Positions 1 through 14,329 of a stretch of 64,000 bases of DNA are shown one piece after another. Position 1 is the first letter of the stretch, and each line of letters opens with the position of its first letter. The stretch is from contig JAIUJO010000187.1 of NCBI GenBank assembly GCA_023846275.1, positions 248,902 to 312,901 of the forward strand, given 5' to 3'. The translations under genes were made by a program, and so were the position numbers. Source of the DNA: Vanilla planifolia (lineage: Eukaryota > Streptophyta > Magnoliopsida > Asparagales > Orchidaceae). The notes under the pieces were generated by a model. It had not been told where the DNA came from, searched no databases, and worked only from the letters and a program-made list of their open reading frames with translations.

Positions 1-3000
1 GTTTAATATATTATGCTTGATCCTCTTGGTATCCAGGAATTCAACATTGTAATATAAAATATCAAATTTAATTATCCAAAGAAATTTCAAGTGTTTTTTT
101 AGCATTTTATGAAATTTTTAGATTCATACCAAAAAATCTTGATTTTGATATTTGAAAATTTTGAATGCAAAGTATGCCCAAGAATTGTACACTTGATGTC
201 TTTAGTGCCTTTGAATAAAACTTTCCTATAATGTTTATCTCATTTCTTTAAACTTTTTACAATGATTTGGTATTATTGCTATGAAACTCTATGTGACCTT
301 TGCATCACTCTTCCTTGATTATATTATGATGCTTTAATTTAGCTCATTTCATCTTTAATAAATATTTACCTAATTTTAAAATAATAATTTATTACTTTTT
401 TAGACTATTTAGCTTAGTAATTTGTAGTAAACTAAATCATGGTTTGATCAAGATGAAACAAATGTTGATGGACCCCTCCCTATAACATCTATAAATTTAT
501 ATATTCATTTTTATAATTTAAAAAAAAAAATATAGCCATTATGAAAGTTTTATGAGACATTTTGATTCATTCTAAATTTCATGATCAAGGATGGTATGCT
601 TGACCTTCTTTTAATCATAGAATGCAACTATCTTGAAAAATTTATCCTATTTCTTAAAATATTTTTCTTTGAAATTGGTATATTACTAAGTAACTCTACA
701 TCTACTCTAGAGTCACCATTTCATTTCTTCTATTTTTTTTATTCCATTTAGACCCATTTCAATGATTTCTATTCAATTAACTATTAATTTTTTATATTTT
801 TATAAATTATTTTATTTATATATTTTGGGAAGTGTAACGAGAACTTTAAATTCATATTAGATTTTATTTTCAAGGTTGTTGTATTTGATTTTCTTAGTAT
901 AATTGAATACAAGTTTTCTCTATAATTTATCTCATTTTTAGTCATCTTCTTTTTTGTAACCCCTATCTTTGATTTCATTTTGTCATAATACTTCATTTTA
1001 TCTGACATCAACTTTAATATATATTTACTTGATATTAAAATAATAATTGATTATTATTTTTGCTGATCTATTTTTGTAATTCATAGAAATTTTTAGCAAG
1101 GTCTAATTAAGATTAAATAAAGGACGTTGGACATTCTTGGACAATATGTATCAAATAGGGTAATTATTTTTATATTTCCACTTCAATTTCGATGTAATAC
1201 TTCAAAAATCTAGATATCTTTTCATGTGACTTTTATAATGCTTTTTATTTAAAATTATTACATTACTTGAAGTTAAGTCATATAAGTTTTAATATTAATG
1301 TATTTAATATTAAAATAAAAATATATTTTTTGTTATGCTAATTTACCTACTTAATTCATAGTAAATCTATTATAGCCTTTATCGAGATAAAAAAAGCATC
1401 GTTGGACTTGTCTCAATGAGCCATAACAAAATTATGTATTTACTTAATATTTAAGAATTTTTTTCTAGCCGTTTGATATGCTTTGCAAGGCAATCTGAGT
1501 CGCACCTAATTTATCTAATTAACAAGATTTTACATTTGATCTTTTTAATATTTTGGAAAGCAACTTTACCTTGCAATCAATGTCATTCTCTAAATATTTT
1601 TCTTTTATTTGATTATACTTTAATGTAACACTAAATCTTCTCTTCTGTTACCATAATAACACCTTGATTTGGTTGCAAGTATTTGATCAATTTATTGCAT
1701 TTCAACGTTTTTATATATTTACTTATTATAAATATAATAATTTTTTTAACTATGTTTCTTTTGTAATGCTTAGTTATTCTTTTAGGTATGAACGAGATGA
1801 AAAAAATAACATTGAACTTAACTTGGCAAGCACTGTCAAACCATATATTTTTCTTATTAATTTTAAATATTTTACTTTTGTAGGTTTTGGTACTTTTTAT
1901 AAGGTATTTTAGTTAACACATGTATTGATAATTAAATGGGTTACCCTCCATTTCGTTAGTATGTCGGAATTCAACTATTTTTTATAATTTATTTCAAATT
2001 TTATAATTTTTTTCTTTCATTTAGTTATATTGATATGCAAAGCTAATTCTTCTCTCTTGTGACAATTATATTTCTTATGTTTTATTATATTAAATTACAT
2101 AAATTTATTTTTTTAAAATTTTAAATATCTAAAAAAATTAACTTATTTCTATTTATTTTTTATTTACAATGTTTTTTCGTAGTAATACAAAATGGTGTTC
2201 ATTTAGGATGAAGCAAACATCCTTATACTTGTCTTGACAAGCTATATCACCTTTCATTAATATATATTCTTATTTATAAGTCTTGTTGTGCTTTTCAAGA
2301 AATTTTCACTTCCAACTTATTTGATGAGAGAAAACGTTACACTTGATCTCCCAATATCTTGGAAAAATTTTCCAAGTAAAACTAAGCATATTTCCTTAAA
2401 TTGTTCACATTTATTTGGTATTATTACTATGAAACATTAGTTTTTGTCTTGTGTGCCCATTGCATCACCTTTAGTTGGTTATATTATGATGCTTCAATTT
2501 ATATTGTTTAATATATAATATAGATTTACTTAATTTTCTAATAATAATTTAATATTTTTTATGCCTATATACTTTCATAATTAGTAGCAACTCCAAATAA
2601 GGCCCAAATAAGATGAAACAAATATCACTAGTCTCATCTTAATAAGCTCTATCAAATTATATACTCATTTTTTTATTTTTGAAAACCATTTCTATAGGGA
2701 ATAGGATTATTTTTTCAGATATTTTTAGCCATTACTAATTTCATGATTAAGTCTCAGATGCTTGATCTCCTTAGTATCTTGGAATGAAACTTTCTCACAA
2801 ACTTTATTCAAACTCTTCAAATGTTTTCCTTTGAAATTGTTATATTACTAAGTTTAGATTTTATCTAAAGTAACCATTGCACTTCTTTTGTTTTTTATGT
2901 TATAATTTTTAAATTTAAATAATTTTAACTTTAATATATATTTAATGAATTTTAAAAAATAGATTTATGCATATTTTCTTTATAATGTGTAGTAATTTAG

Positions 3001-6000
3001 AATGAGGTCTAATAAAGATAAAAATGTTAAAATCATTTTAATGAGATCTATTTAATTAAGAATTTATTTTTATATTTTTAAAAATTTATTTTCATTATCA
3101 AATAACATTCACGAAAGTTCAATTGTTACATAATTTCATTACCAAGGTTGCTATGTTTTATTTTATTATTATCTTAGAATGTAGCATTTCTATGATGTTT
3201 ATCTCATTTAAAATTTTTTCTTTCTTTTGACTATATCACTATGTAAACCATTCTTACTTATCTTTGATTTCAATATGTAATAACACTTCAATTTATCTCA
3301 TATGAGCTTTAATATATTTTAGTTGATATTAAAAAAAGATCATTGGACATGCTTTGTTGAGGTTTATCCAATTAAGTATTCAGTTTCATGTTTTAAAATA
3401 TTTTTTTTTATAATTTTTGCATTCTTTATGAGATAATTTGATTGATATATGATTTAATGATCAAGAATATTACACACAATCTCCACTGTATCCTGGAACT
3501 CAAATTTTTATACATTTTATGCCATTTATTAAAATATTTTTTTGATTTATTTAAATTATTATATAACCCAAAGTCTTCATCTGAGTGGGCTTTACATTTC
3601 TTTAATTTAATTATCTTATAATGCTTTAATTTAACTTATTTTATTTTTAGTATACATTTTTCAATATTATAATAATAATTTAGTATTATTTGTGCATTCT
3701 TAGTGAGTTAATTCATGGATACTTCAAACGATGTCTGATAGAGATGAGTCAATGGTTGTTGAACTCACACATATAGGCTTTATACTACAAAGTATTCAGT
3801 TTTATATCTTAAAATACTTTATTTTCTTGATTTTATTAATATTTTATTTGATATTTTTCTTTGCATTTCATTTTTGAATAATTTATCCAATTAATAAAAA
3901 TGTTCAACTTTTATTTTGTTATATTATAATGTAAGTCGAAATCCCAATTTTTGTAACCTTTACTTTATTTTTATTTTGATATATACATTGCTTAAGTATA
4001 TCTATTTTCAACTTTAATATATATTTACATAACATTAGGATAATAATCTTAACTATATTTATGCTTATTTAATTTATTATTTGCAATAATTCAAAATAAA
4101 GAACAATCTAGTGAAACAAACATTGGTGGTGTCTTCTCAATGTATTTTATAATATTAAATATTCAACTTTTATTGTGTGGCTTACTTTAAGAATTATTTC
4201 TATTCATACCCTATTTGTTGATCGATGTTGTTACATCAAAACAACTTAATATCTTTAAAATATAAATTTTTCATACAATTTATAGCATAAACTTAAATGT
4301 TTTGCTTTTATTTGGTAATTTTACTACAATAATCTTCCTCCTATTATGTCCTCTTCATCACTTTGATTTTATTTTATTTCTTTGCATTAATTTATCTCAC
4401 TTCAATTTTACTATAAATTTACTTAATATTAACTAGTAATTTATGTTTGTATTCATAGTAATTGAATGCTTATTTGAAGGAGACAAAACAAATTTCAATG
4501 GAACCATCTCAGTGCGTCTTTTTAATTAAATGTTTTTTTTAAAATAGTTTCTTTTTAGCATTTTGGCACAACTATGAGACATTTTTATTCCTAGTATAAT
4601 TGAATGCAACTTTATAGTACAAATTAGCCCATTTTTTAAAATGTTTTACTTTAATTTTTAGTAGTACTAGAGAATTCTAAGTCTTTTATTATGACCTTTA
4701 AAAACCTTTTGTATGGTTATGTTCCATTGCTTCATTTTATCCTATTTTAACTTCAACATATATTTACTTAATTGTAAAATAATAATTTGTTATTATTTAT
4801 GCTTATTTGCTTTAGTAATTCACATTAATTCCAAACAAGGATTGATTGATAAAAAAATTATTATTAGACTCATTTTTAGTATTTTGGCAAGTAATACGAG
4901 GTACTTCGACTCGTACATCATTTGATGATCGAGAATGATACACTCAATCTCTTTAATATCGTAGAATGTAACTTTCTAATACAATGTCTCTTAGTTCTTC
5001 AATGTTTTTTTCCATAATTTAATTATAATACTATGAAAACCTAAATTTACACATGCAATATTTTATAACACTTTTATTTGGTGATATTACATTATTTTTT
5101 GTTATCTCATTTTAGCTTTAGTATCTATTTACTTAATAATAATATTGTAAATTTTTATTATTTATGATTATTTACCTTGTTAGCTAATAAAAAATTTAAG
5201 CTTGTTCCAATTGTCTTAAAGCAAACATTGTTGGACCCTCAATAAGTAATAACTCGATTACATATTTATTATATATATTACTATATATTACATTTTTAAT
5301 AGTTTGACCTACTTTATGAAGCATTTTGAATTGTAATTTGTTTGATGAAAGATTACTTTACCATTAAACTACTTAGTATTTCAGAATGTAACTTTTGTGT
5401 GCAAATAATCTAATTTCTTTAAATGTTTCACTTTGATTTGATTATGTTATAGTGTAACTCAAATTGTTTTCTTGATTTGGTTAAATAAGTTATATTTAAT
5501 TTTATATTTTTTTAATTGTAACATAGATTTACTTAATGTTATAATAATGATATGCTATTTGCGATGTTGATATTCTTTGGTTAGTTCTTAGTAATTTTGC
5601 ATGGGGTCCAATCAAGATAAAAAAATATTATTGGATTCAACTCATTGAGCTCTACCAAATAGATATTCATTTTATTATTTTTAAATGTTTTACAATCTAG
5701 GGTAGTGACACTCTCTATAAGGTTTTTTAATTCAGACTTAATTTGATAGTCAAGAATGTCATACTTGATCGCATTAGTCTCTAAGACTATAACTTTCCTA
5801 AATATTTTACATTAGTTTTTCATCTTGTAACTTTGAATTGGTTGTGCTAATTTTAAAATCTAATTCTCATATCATGTAAGAACTATATTTCCATGATTTG
5901 GTAATATTATATTACAAAAATTTATATTATTTTAAATTTAAAATATTTTCACTTAACATTCAAAATAATAATTTATCCAAATAAGAATCTATCAAATTGA

Positions 6001-6062
6001 AGAATATGCCATTGGATATGCCTGAGAGAGCTCTACCGAACTATATATTCATTTTTCCTTAT

Positions 6063-6080
6063 TATATATATATATATATA
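6063..6080. repeat. TA microsatellite inside the satellite
   Basis: A run of alternating T and A, followed by two GATA steps. It lies between ordinary satellite unit parts and is not present at the same place in other units, so it is a local slippage expansion. Confidence 0.9.
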
Positions 6081-6544
6081 GATAGATAATGTTCTTTTGT
6101 TTTGACAAACCATTTTAGATATTTTTACTTATACCACTTATGACAATTGAGAATGCCTCACAAAATCTATTTAGCACTTTAGAATGCAACATTCTCATAT
6201 AACTAGTCTTATATCTTGAAATGCTTCTCTTTGATTTTTTTGTTATTACTATGAAACACCAATTCACTTCTCATATAACCTTTGTATCAATTTTCTTATT
6301 CCTATTTGTTTTGGTAATTTGATGTAGTTCGAAATGAGGTCAAATTGTGATGAAGCAAACATTATCAAACTCATCTTAATGAGCTCTATCCTTTTATTTA
6401 TGCTTATATATGTTAGTAATTCATCATAATTCCAAACAAGTTCTGATTAAGATAAAACAAATATCATTGTAATGACTTTAATGAGCTTTATCTTACTCAA
6501 TAATATTTTTTAAATATTTAAATATTTTATTTTGTAAGGTTTTA

Positions 6545-9500
6545 TTATTACTTTCTGCTATGTACATTGGTAATTCATTATAATTGCAAAAAAGGTGTAA
6601 ACGAGTCAAAGGAAGCATCATTGGCCTAGTATTAATCAGCAATATCAAAGTAAACATTTCTTTTTTAATTTTAAATAATTTATTTTCCATAATTTTTTCT
6701 TGTCCTATGAGATATTTTGATACATACCATATTTGATAATTAGATGTTATTCTATGTCTTCTTAGTAACCTGGAAGACAATATCCTTTATAAATTTTCAT
6801 ATTAATTCAAAGTTTTCATTTTATTATATATGGTTATTATGTAACTCCAAATCTAATCTCATGTCACTTTTAAATGTCTTTAATTATATTATGTAATTAA
6901 ATTTTTCCTTTTTCATCTATAATGTTTATTAAAAATAATTTCTTATTATTTATACTTATTTACTTTGGTAATTCATAATATTTTGGATAGTGTGTGATCA
7001 TGAGAAATAAACATCGTTGAAATCATCTTGACGAGTTCTACACAATTACATATTCTTTTCATTACTTTTTTAATATTCCAGTCTCCTTGATTTGGGAATG
7101 CTTTATGGGGAATTTTTATTTCTTCCTTATTTTGATAATTGATGGTGATGCAATTGATCTTTTGAATAGCTTGGAAAGTAATTTTTCTAAAAATTGTCTC
7201 TCATTTTGTCAAAAGTTTTACTTTAATTTCGTTATATAACTTTTAAGCTCTTGTTGTTAACTTGTGTAACCTTTACATCACATTTATTTAAATAAATTAC
7301 ATTTCTTCTATTTATCTCATTTCAAATTTTATATTTATTTATGTAATATTTAGTTAATAATTTATTAGTATTACTTATTATTTGTTATTGTGCTCTGCTA
7401 CAGTTCCAGATGCTGTCCAATTGAAATAAATATCTATTTTTCTATAATTTCATACTTTACATTGCTTCAATTTATATAGTTTTAGGATTAATATATATTT
7501 TCTTAATATTAAAGTAGCAATGTATTATTACATATGCTTACTTGATATGGTAATTCATTGTAATTCACTACTATATCTGTCACGATTATGTAAATGTTGT
7601 TGACTCATCATGACTAGCTATAACAAATTAAATATTTATTTGTCACATTTTTAAAACTTTATTTTCTAATGTTTTTGCCTTTATGATCTAGGATGTTATG
7701 CTCAAACATTTTAGTATCATGGAATTCAACTTTCTCACACAATTTATCTCATTTCTTTAATTTGTTGTCTTTAATTTGGTAATATTAGTTTGTAAATATA
7801 AATCGTCTTTCATGTCATCTTTATAAGTTTTCAATTTGGTTATTTTAAAATATTTAAAATTATCTTATTTAATCTTCAACACGTCTTTAATTAATTTTAA
7901 TATGATAATTTATTATTGCTTTTGCCTATGTACATTGGTAATTCATTATAATTGCAAACAAGGCCAAATTGAGTCAATGGAAGCATCATTGGCCTAGTAT
8001 TGACTAGCTCAATTAATGTAAACATTTATTTTTTTATTTTTAAATAACTTATTTTCTATAATTTTTTGCATGCTTTATAAGATATTTTGATACATACCCT
8101 ATTTGATGATTAATGATGTTATACTAGATCTCCTTAGTAACATGAATGGCAACATTCTCTTACAAATTATCTCATTAATTAAAAGTTTTCATCTTATTTT
8201 ATAAAACAACTATGTAACTCTAACTATAATCTCATGGGACTTTTAAATGTCATAAGTTATATTATCTCCTTTAATTTCTACCATTTTAGCTTTAATAATT
8301 ATTTAATTATTGTTTAAAAATTATTATTATTTATACTTATTTACTTTTGTAATTCATAATATTTTGGTTGAGGTCTAACCATGAGAAATAAACATTTTTG
8401 AAATCATCTTGATGAGTTCTATCCAATTAAGAACTCTTTATTTTTTTGATATTCTAGTTTCTTTGATTTAGGAATGCTTTATGGGACATTTTAACATCTT
8501 CATTATATTGATAACCAATGATGGTGAAATGGTCTTTTGAATAGCTTAGAAAGTACTTTTTCAAAACTTTTCTCTTATTTTGCAAAAAGTTTTACTTTGA
8601 ATTGGTTTTATTACTTTTAAACTCTTGTTCTCCACTTGCGTGACCTTTATGTCACATTGGTTTAAATAAATTACATTTATTCGATTTAACTCATTTCAAC
8701 TTTTATATTTATTTACATAATATTTAATTAATAACTTATTATTATTACTTATTATTTAGTATTGTTCTCTGTTGCAATTCCAAATGCTGTTTAATTGAAA
8801 TAAATATTTATTTTTCTATAATTTCATAATTTTACATTGCTTAAATTTATCTAGTTTTAGGTTTAATATATATTTTCTTAATATTAAAGTAGTAATGGAT
8901 TATTGCATATGCTTATTTATTTTGGTAATTCATAGTTATTCACAACTAAGTCCATCAAGATGATGCAAATGTCGTTTGAGTCATACGACTAGCTCTAACA
9001 AATTAGATATTTATTTGTCTCATTTTTTAAACTATTTCATTTTCAAATGATTTTTTCTTTACGATCAAGGGTGTTATGCTCAAATATTTTAGTGTCTTGG
9101 AATTCAACTTTCCCATAAAATTTATCTTATTTATTTAACTTTTTGCCTTTGATTTGTTAATATTAGTTTGTAACTCTAAATTATCTTTCATGTGGCCTTT
9201 ATAGGTTTTCAATTCTGTTCTTTTAAATTGTTTGAATTTATTTCATTTAATCCTCAACATGTATTTGATTAATTTAATATAATAATTTATTATTACTTTT
9301 CCCTATGTAAATTAGTAATTCATTATAATTTCAAGTAATGTCTAATGGAGTCATTGGATGCTTCATTGGCCTTGTATTGACTAGCTCTATCAATGTAAAC
9401 AATTATTTTTTTAAATTTAAAATAATTTATTTTCCATAATTTTTGCATGCTTTAGGAGATATTTTGAAACATATCATATTGACAGTTAATGATGTTATAC

Positions 9501-11560
9501 TATACATCCTTCGTAACATTGATGGCAACATCCTCTTATAAATTATCTCATTAATTCAAAGTTTTTATTTTATTTTGTAAAACTATTATGTAACTCTAAA
9601 TCTAATCTCATGTCACTTTTAAATGTTTTTAATATATTATGTCCTTTAATATTTCTCATTTGAACATTAATATTCATTTACTTATTATTAAAAAATAATT
9701 AATTATTATTTATACTTATCTACTTTGGTAATTCATATATTTTGGGTAAGGTCTGACCATGAGAAATAAAAATTGTTGAAATCATCTTGATGAGTTCTAT
9801 CCAAACAAGTATTCTTTTCATTATTTTTTTAATATTCTAGTTTTTTTAGGGATACTTTATTGGGTTTTTTAATTTCTTTCTTATTTTGATAATTGATGAT
9901 GAAACAATTGATGTTTTGAATAGCTTAGAAAGTACTTTTTCTAAAACTTTTCTCTAATTTGGTAAAAATTTTACTTTGATTATGTTATATTTTTTTAAGC
10001 TCTTTTTCGCCACTCATGTGACCTTTACATCACATTGATTATAATAAATTGCATTTCTCTTATTTATCTCATTTCAACTTTTATATTTATTTACATAGTA
10101 TTTAAGTAATAAATTTTTTATTATTTATTATTTAGCATTGTGCTTCGTTATAGTTCGAAATGTTGTCCGATTGAAGTAAATATTTATTTTTTTTTATAAT
10201 TTCATACTTTTATATTTCTTCAGTTTATCGTGTTTTGGGTTTAATATTTATTTGCTTAATATTAAAATTGTAATATATTATTACATATGCTTATTTTGAT
10301 AATTCATAGTAATTCATAACGAGGTCTACTAAGATTATGTAAACATTGTTTGACTAATCATGGCTAACTCTAACAAATTAAATGTTGATCTCCTGCATTT
10401 TTTAAAATATTATATTTTCTTACATTTTTGCCCTTATGATCGAGGATGTTATGCTCAATCATTTTAGTATCATAGAATTCAAATTTCCAATACAATTTAT
10501 CTTATTTATTTAATTTTTTTTCTTTGATTTGGTATCATTAGTTTGTAACTCTTAATCATCTTTCATGTGACATTTATATGTTTACAATTTAGTTATTTTA
10601 AATTGTTTGAAATTATCTAATTTAATGCTGAACTTTTTTTAATTCATTTTAATATAATAATTTTTTATTACTTTTTCTTATGCACATAGGTAATTCAATA
10701 TTATTACAAAGAAGGTCTAGTCAAGTGAAACAAAGCATCATTTTCTTCGTATTTACTAACTCTAGCTAAGTAAATATTTTATTTTTTTTAAATAATTTAC
10801 TTTATATACTTTTTGCATACATTAATGATTTTTTTTGAGACATACCCTATTTAATAATTAATGATGTTATAATTGATCTCCTTAGTAACATGTAAGACCA
10901 CATTGTCTACCAAATTATCTCATTAATTCAAAGTTTTTTTCGTAAGACTATTATGTAACTCTAAGTCTCTTCATATGTCACATTTAAATGTCTTTAATTA
11001 TGTTATGCCCTTTTAATTTTTACCATTTAAGATTTATTATTTATTTACTTATTATTCAAAAATAATTTATGACGATTTATACTTATTTACTTTGGTAATT
11101 TGTAGTATTTTGGATGAGGTTTGACCATGAGAAATAAACGTCAACAAAATCATCTTCCATCGTTCTATCCAATTTAGTATTCTTTACAACATCTTCTAAT
11201 ATTCTAGTTTCTTTGATTTAACAATGCTTTGTGGGGCATTTTAATTTCTTCCTTATTTTGATAATCAATGATGTTATAATTGATCTACTGAATTGCTTGG
11301 AAAAAAAGTTTCTCATTTCTTCAAAAGTTTTACTTTGATATGGTTATATTAATTATAAGCTCTTGTTCTCCACTTTTTTAACCTTTCCGTCACATTGATT
11401 TAAAAAATTACATTTTTTCTATTTATCTCATTTCAAATTTTACTTTTATTTACATAATGTCTATTTAATAATTTATTATTATTATTTTTAATTTAGTATG
11501 GTGCTCTACTATAGTTCCAAATGTTATCCAATTGAAATAAGTATTTATTTTTCTATAATT
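6545..11560. repeat. Higher-order repeat inside the satellite, period about 1.37 kb, about 3.6 copies
   Basis: Three distinguishable unit types recur in fixed order. The block beginning 'tattattgcttttgcctatg', with 'ggtaattcattataattgc' and 'gcatcattggcctagtattga', occurs near 6,545, 7,912, 9,289 and 10,666. The block 'gatcttttgaatagcttgg' occurs near 7,157, 8,531, 9,909 and 11,281. The block with 'aaatgctgtccaattgaaataa' occurs near 7,400, 8,780, 10,155 and 11,515. All give a step of about 1,370-1,378 bp, close to three basic units plus a partial one. Similarity between whole 1.37 kb copies is clearly higher than between neighbouring basic units, so this multimer was amplified later than the base array. 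The fourth copy breaks off near 11,560, where ordinary units resume. Confidence 0.85.
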
Positions 11561-14312
11561 TTATATATTTTATTTCCTAACATTTTGGAATATTTTAAAA
11601 AACAACAAGATTCTATTTTATGTCGTGATGAAGGATACTGTACTCAATCTCCTCAGTTTCATGGAAGACAATATTTTTTTATAATTTGTCTCACTCTTTC
11701 AAATTTTTCATTTTTATTATATTATATTACTTTTAAACTAAAGCACTACTCCATTGTGACATTTACAATGCTTTCTTTGGGTTATTTTAGCTTGCTTCAA
11801 GTTATCTTATTTCAACTTTAATATTTATGTTTACTTTATATTAAAACAATAATGTATAATTATTTATACTTATCTACTTTGGTAGATTAATGCAATTCAA
11901 AATGACATCCATTGGAGATGAAAACATTTCATTAACTTTAACATTATCAAATGTATTAAGTAATACTAATGTCATAATATATATAATCATAATAATTCCA
12001 AACAATGTCTAATGTACAGAAAACTAAAATAGTTTAGCTTTTCTTAATGAGTGCGATCAATTTAGTAATTAGTTTTTAAATTTTTAAATATTTATTTTCT
12101 ACAATTTTTGGTGCAATTTATGAGATTTTTTCATTATTACATAATTTGATAGCTATGAATGTTATGCTCAATCTCCTAAGTACATTATAATGCTACTTCT
12201 TTGTATAATTCATCTCATTTTGTTACAAATGTTTAACATTAATTTGGTATATTATTTAGTAACTCTAAATCTTCTCTAATGGGGATTTTATAATGCTTTG
12301 AACTAGAATTATTACGCATCTTAATTTTATCTTACTTAAGCATTAGTATATTTTTTCCTAATACTAAAATAATAATTTATTATTGTTTATTCTTATTTCT
12401 TTGGCTATTCACAGTAGTTCAAAAGATGGTGAGATTGAAATGAATCAAATATCGTTGCACTTTTTTTTATGAGACCTATCACATTAAATCATTATTTATA
12501 TATTTTTTGAATATTTAATTTTTAAGGGCTTTATGTTTTTTAAGAAATATTTTATTGATACCTAAGTTAATGATAGACACTGTTATGCTTGATGTCCTTA
12601 GTGTCTTAAAATATATCATTCCTAAACAATTTATCTCTTTTTAAAATTTGTTTTTGATCTACTTATATTACTATGAACTAGAATTGTTGTCTCATGTGGT
12701 TCTTATATAGCCACATTGAAGAAGATTCATCTCTTTATAGTTTTAATATGTATTTTCTTAAGATTAAAATATAATTGATTATTATCAATTTTTTAAAGTT
12801 TATTAATATTATTAATTCCATACGAGGTTTAAATTAGACAAAAAAGATAATCGATGTACTTCTTTTGTCGAGCTCTATCCAAATAAGTATTAATTATTAT
12901 TTTTTAAAATATTTTATATTCTTGGGTTTAGAGAGCGTTACAAAATATTTTTATTTGTATTATATTTGAAGATGAAGGATGTTACACTTGACCTATTCTC
13001 TATCTTAGAATGCAACTTTTTATATAATTTATCTGCTTCTTCAAACTTTTCTATTAGGTTTAGTTATATTACTATGAAACTCTAATTGTCCTCACTTGTG
13101 ACATATAAATTAATTATATTTTATTATATTAAAATGTTTTAATTGAAATGTATATGCTTTGATTTATATTTACTCAATATTAAAATAAAAAACTATTTTT
13201 TGTTTACTTAATTTTTGTAATTTATAGTAACTTTAAGCAAGGTCTGATTAAGGTGAAAAAAACACTGTGTTCCTCATCCTGATGTGCTCTGCTCAATTAA
13301 ATATTCATTATTATACCTTCAAATAATTTAATGATATGGAATGCTGCTCTTGAGCACATTAGTACCTCTAAATGTAACTTTTTTTACATAATTTATGTAA
13401 CTCTAAATACCCTTTGTTTGACCTTTTCTAGTCTTTTATTTTGTTATTTTATAATTCCTAAATTTATCTCATTTCCATTTATTATTTATTAATTTAATAT
13501 TAAAATAATTCTTTAATAATATTCATGACCAGTTAGGAAATTTGTAACAATTCAAATTGGGGTCTAATTAAGATTAAAAACAATAATTTGACTCATCTCA
13601 CCAAGCCCTAAAAAATTAAATATTCATTTGTTATCATTTTAAATTTTATTTTGTATGGAGTGTTATTCGATAAATTTTTATCCATACCTTATTTAATAAT
13701 TTTAGGTGTCACACTCAATCTTTGAAATATATTGGAATATATCATTTCCATAAAACTTACCTTATTTTTTCAAATATTTTACTTTGATTTAACTATATTA
13801 TAATGAAACAATAATTCTTTACTTTTGTGACCTTTACCTTTCTTTGATTTGGTGATATAACATTACTTAAAATTCTCTTATTTTTCCTTTAACATATATT
13901 AACTTCATATAAAAACAATATTTCATTTTTTAAATTTTACTTATTTTGGTGATTCTAAGTAATTCCAAATGATATTAAATCGAAATGAAAGAAACATTTT
14001 TGGACTCATCTTAATTAGCTCTATCCAAGTAAATATTAATTTTCCAAAAAACTTTTCCATATTTTTAATTGTTTTTATTTTATTTGCAAAACATTTTACT
14101 GTGTACATGATTTAATGATCAAGAATATTACACACAAACTCTTTAGTATATTGGAACGCAACTTTTTTGAACAATTTATCTTTTTTTCTTAAATGTTTTG
14201 CTTAAATTTGGTTATTTTAATTTGAAGCTCTACTAGTCCTTTTGCATGAGTATGACATCATTTATAGTTGAACACATTAAAATGCTATAATTCATCTCAC
14301 TTATGTTTCCAT

Positions 14313-14329
14313 AATATATATATATATAT
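14313..14329. repeat. TA microsatellite inside the satellite
   Basis: A short alternating TA run replaces the 'aatatatatttactta' part of the satellite unit. It probably arose by slippage at the TA steps already present in the unit. Confidence 0.88.

Noticed and set aside
6493-6780. Reverse open frame of 95 codons
   Set aside because: It overlaps the start of the higher-order satellite repeat, and equivalent units do not keep the frame open.
11498-11821. Forward open frame of 107 codons, the longest in the window
   Set aside because: It lies across satellite units at the edge of the higher-order repeat, is rich in Tyr, Phe, Leu and Ile as AT-rich DNA gives by chance, and matches no family.
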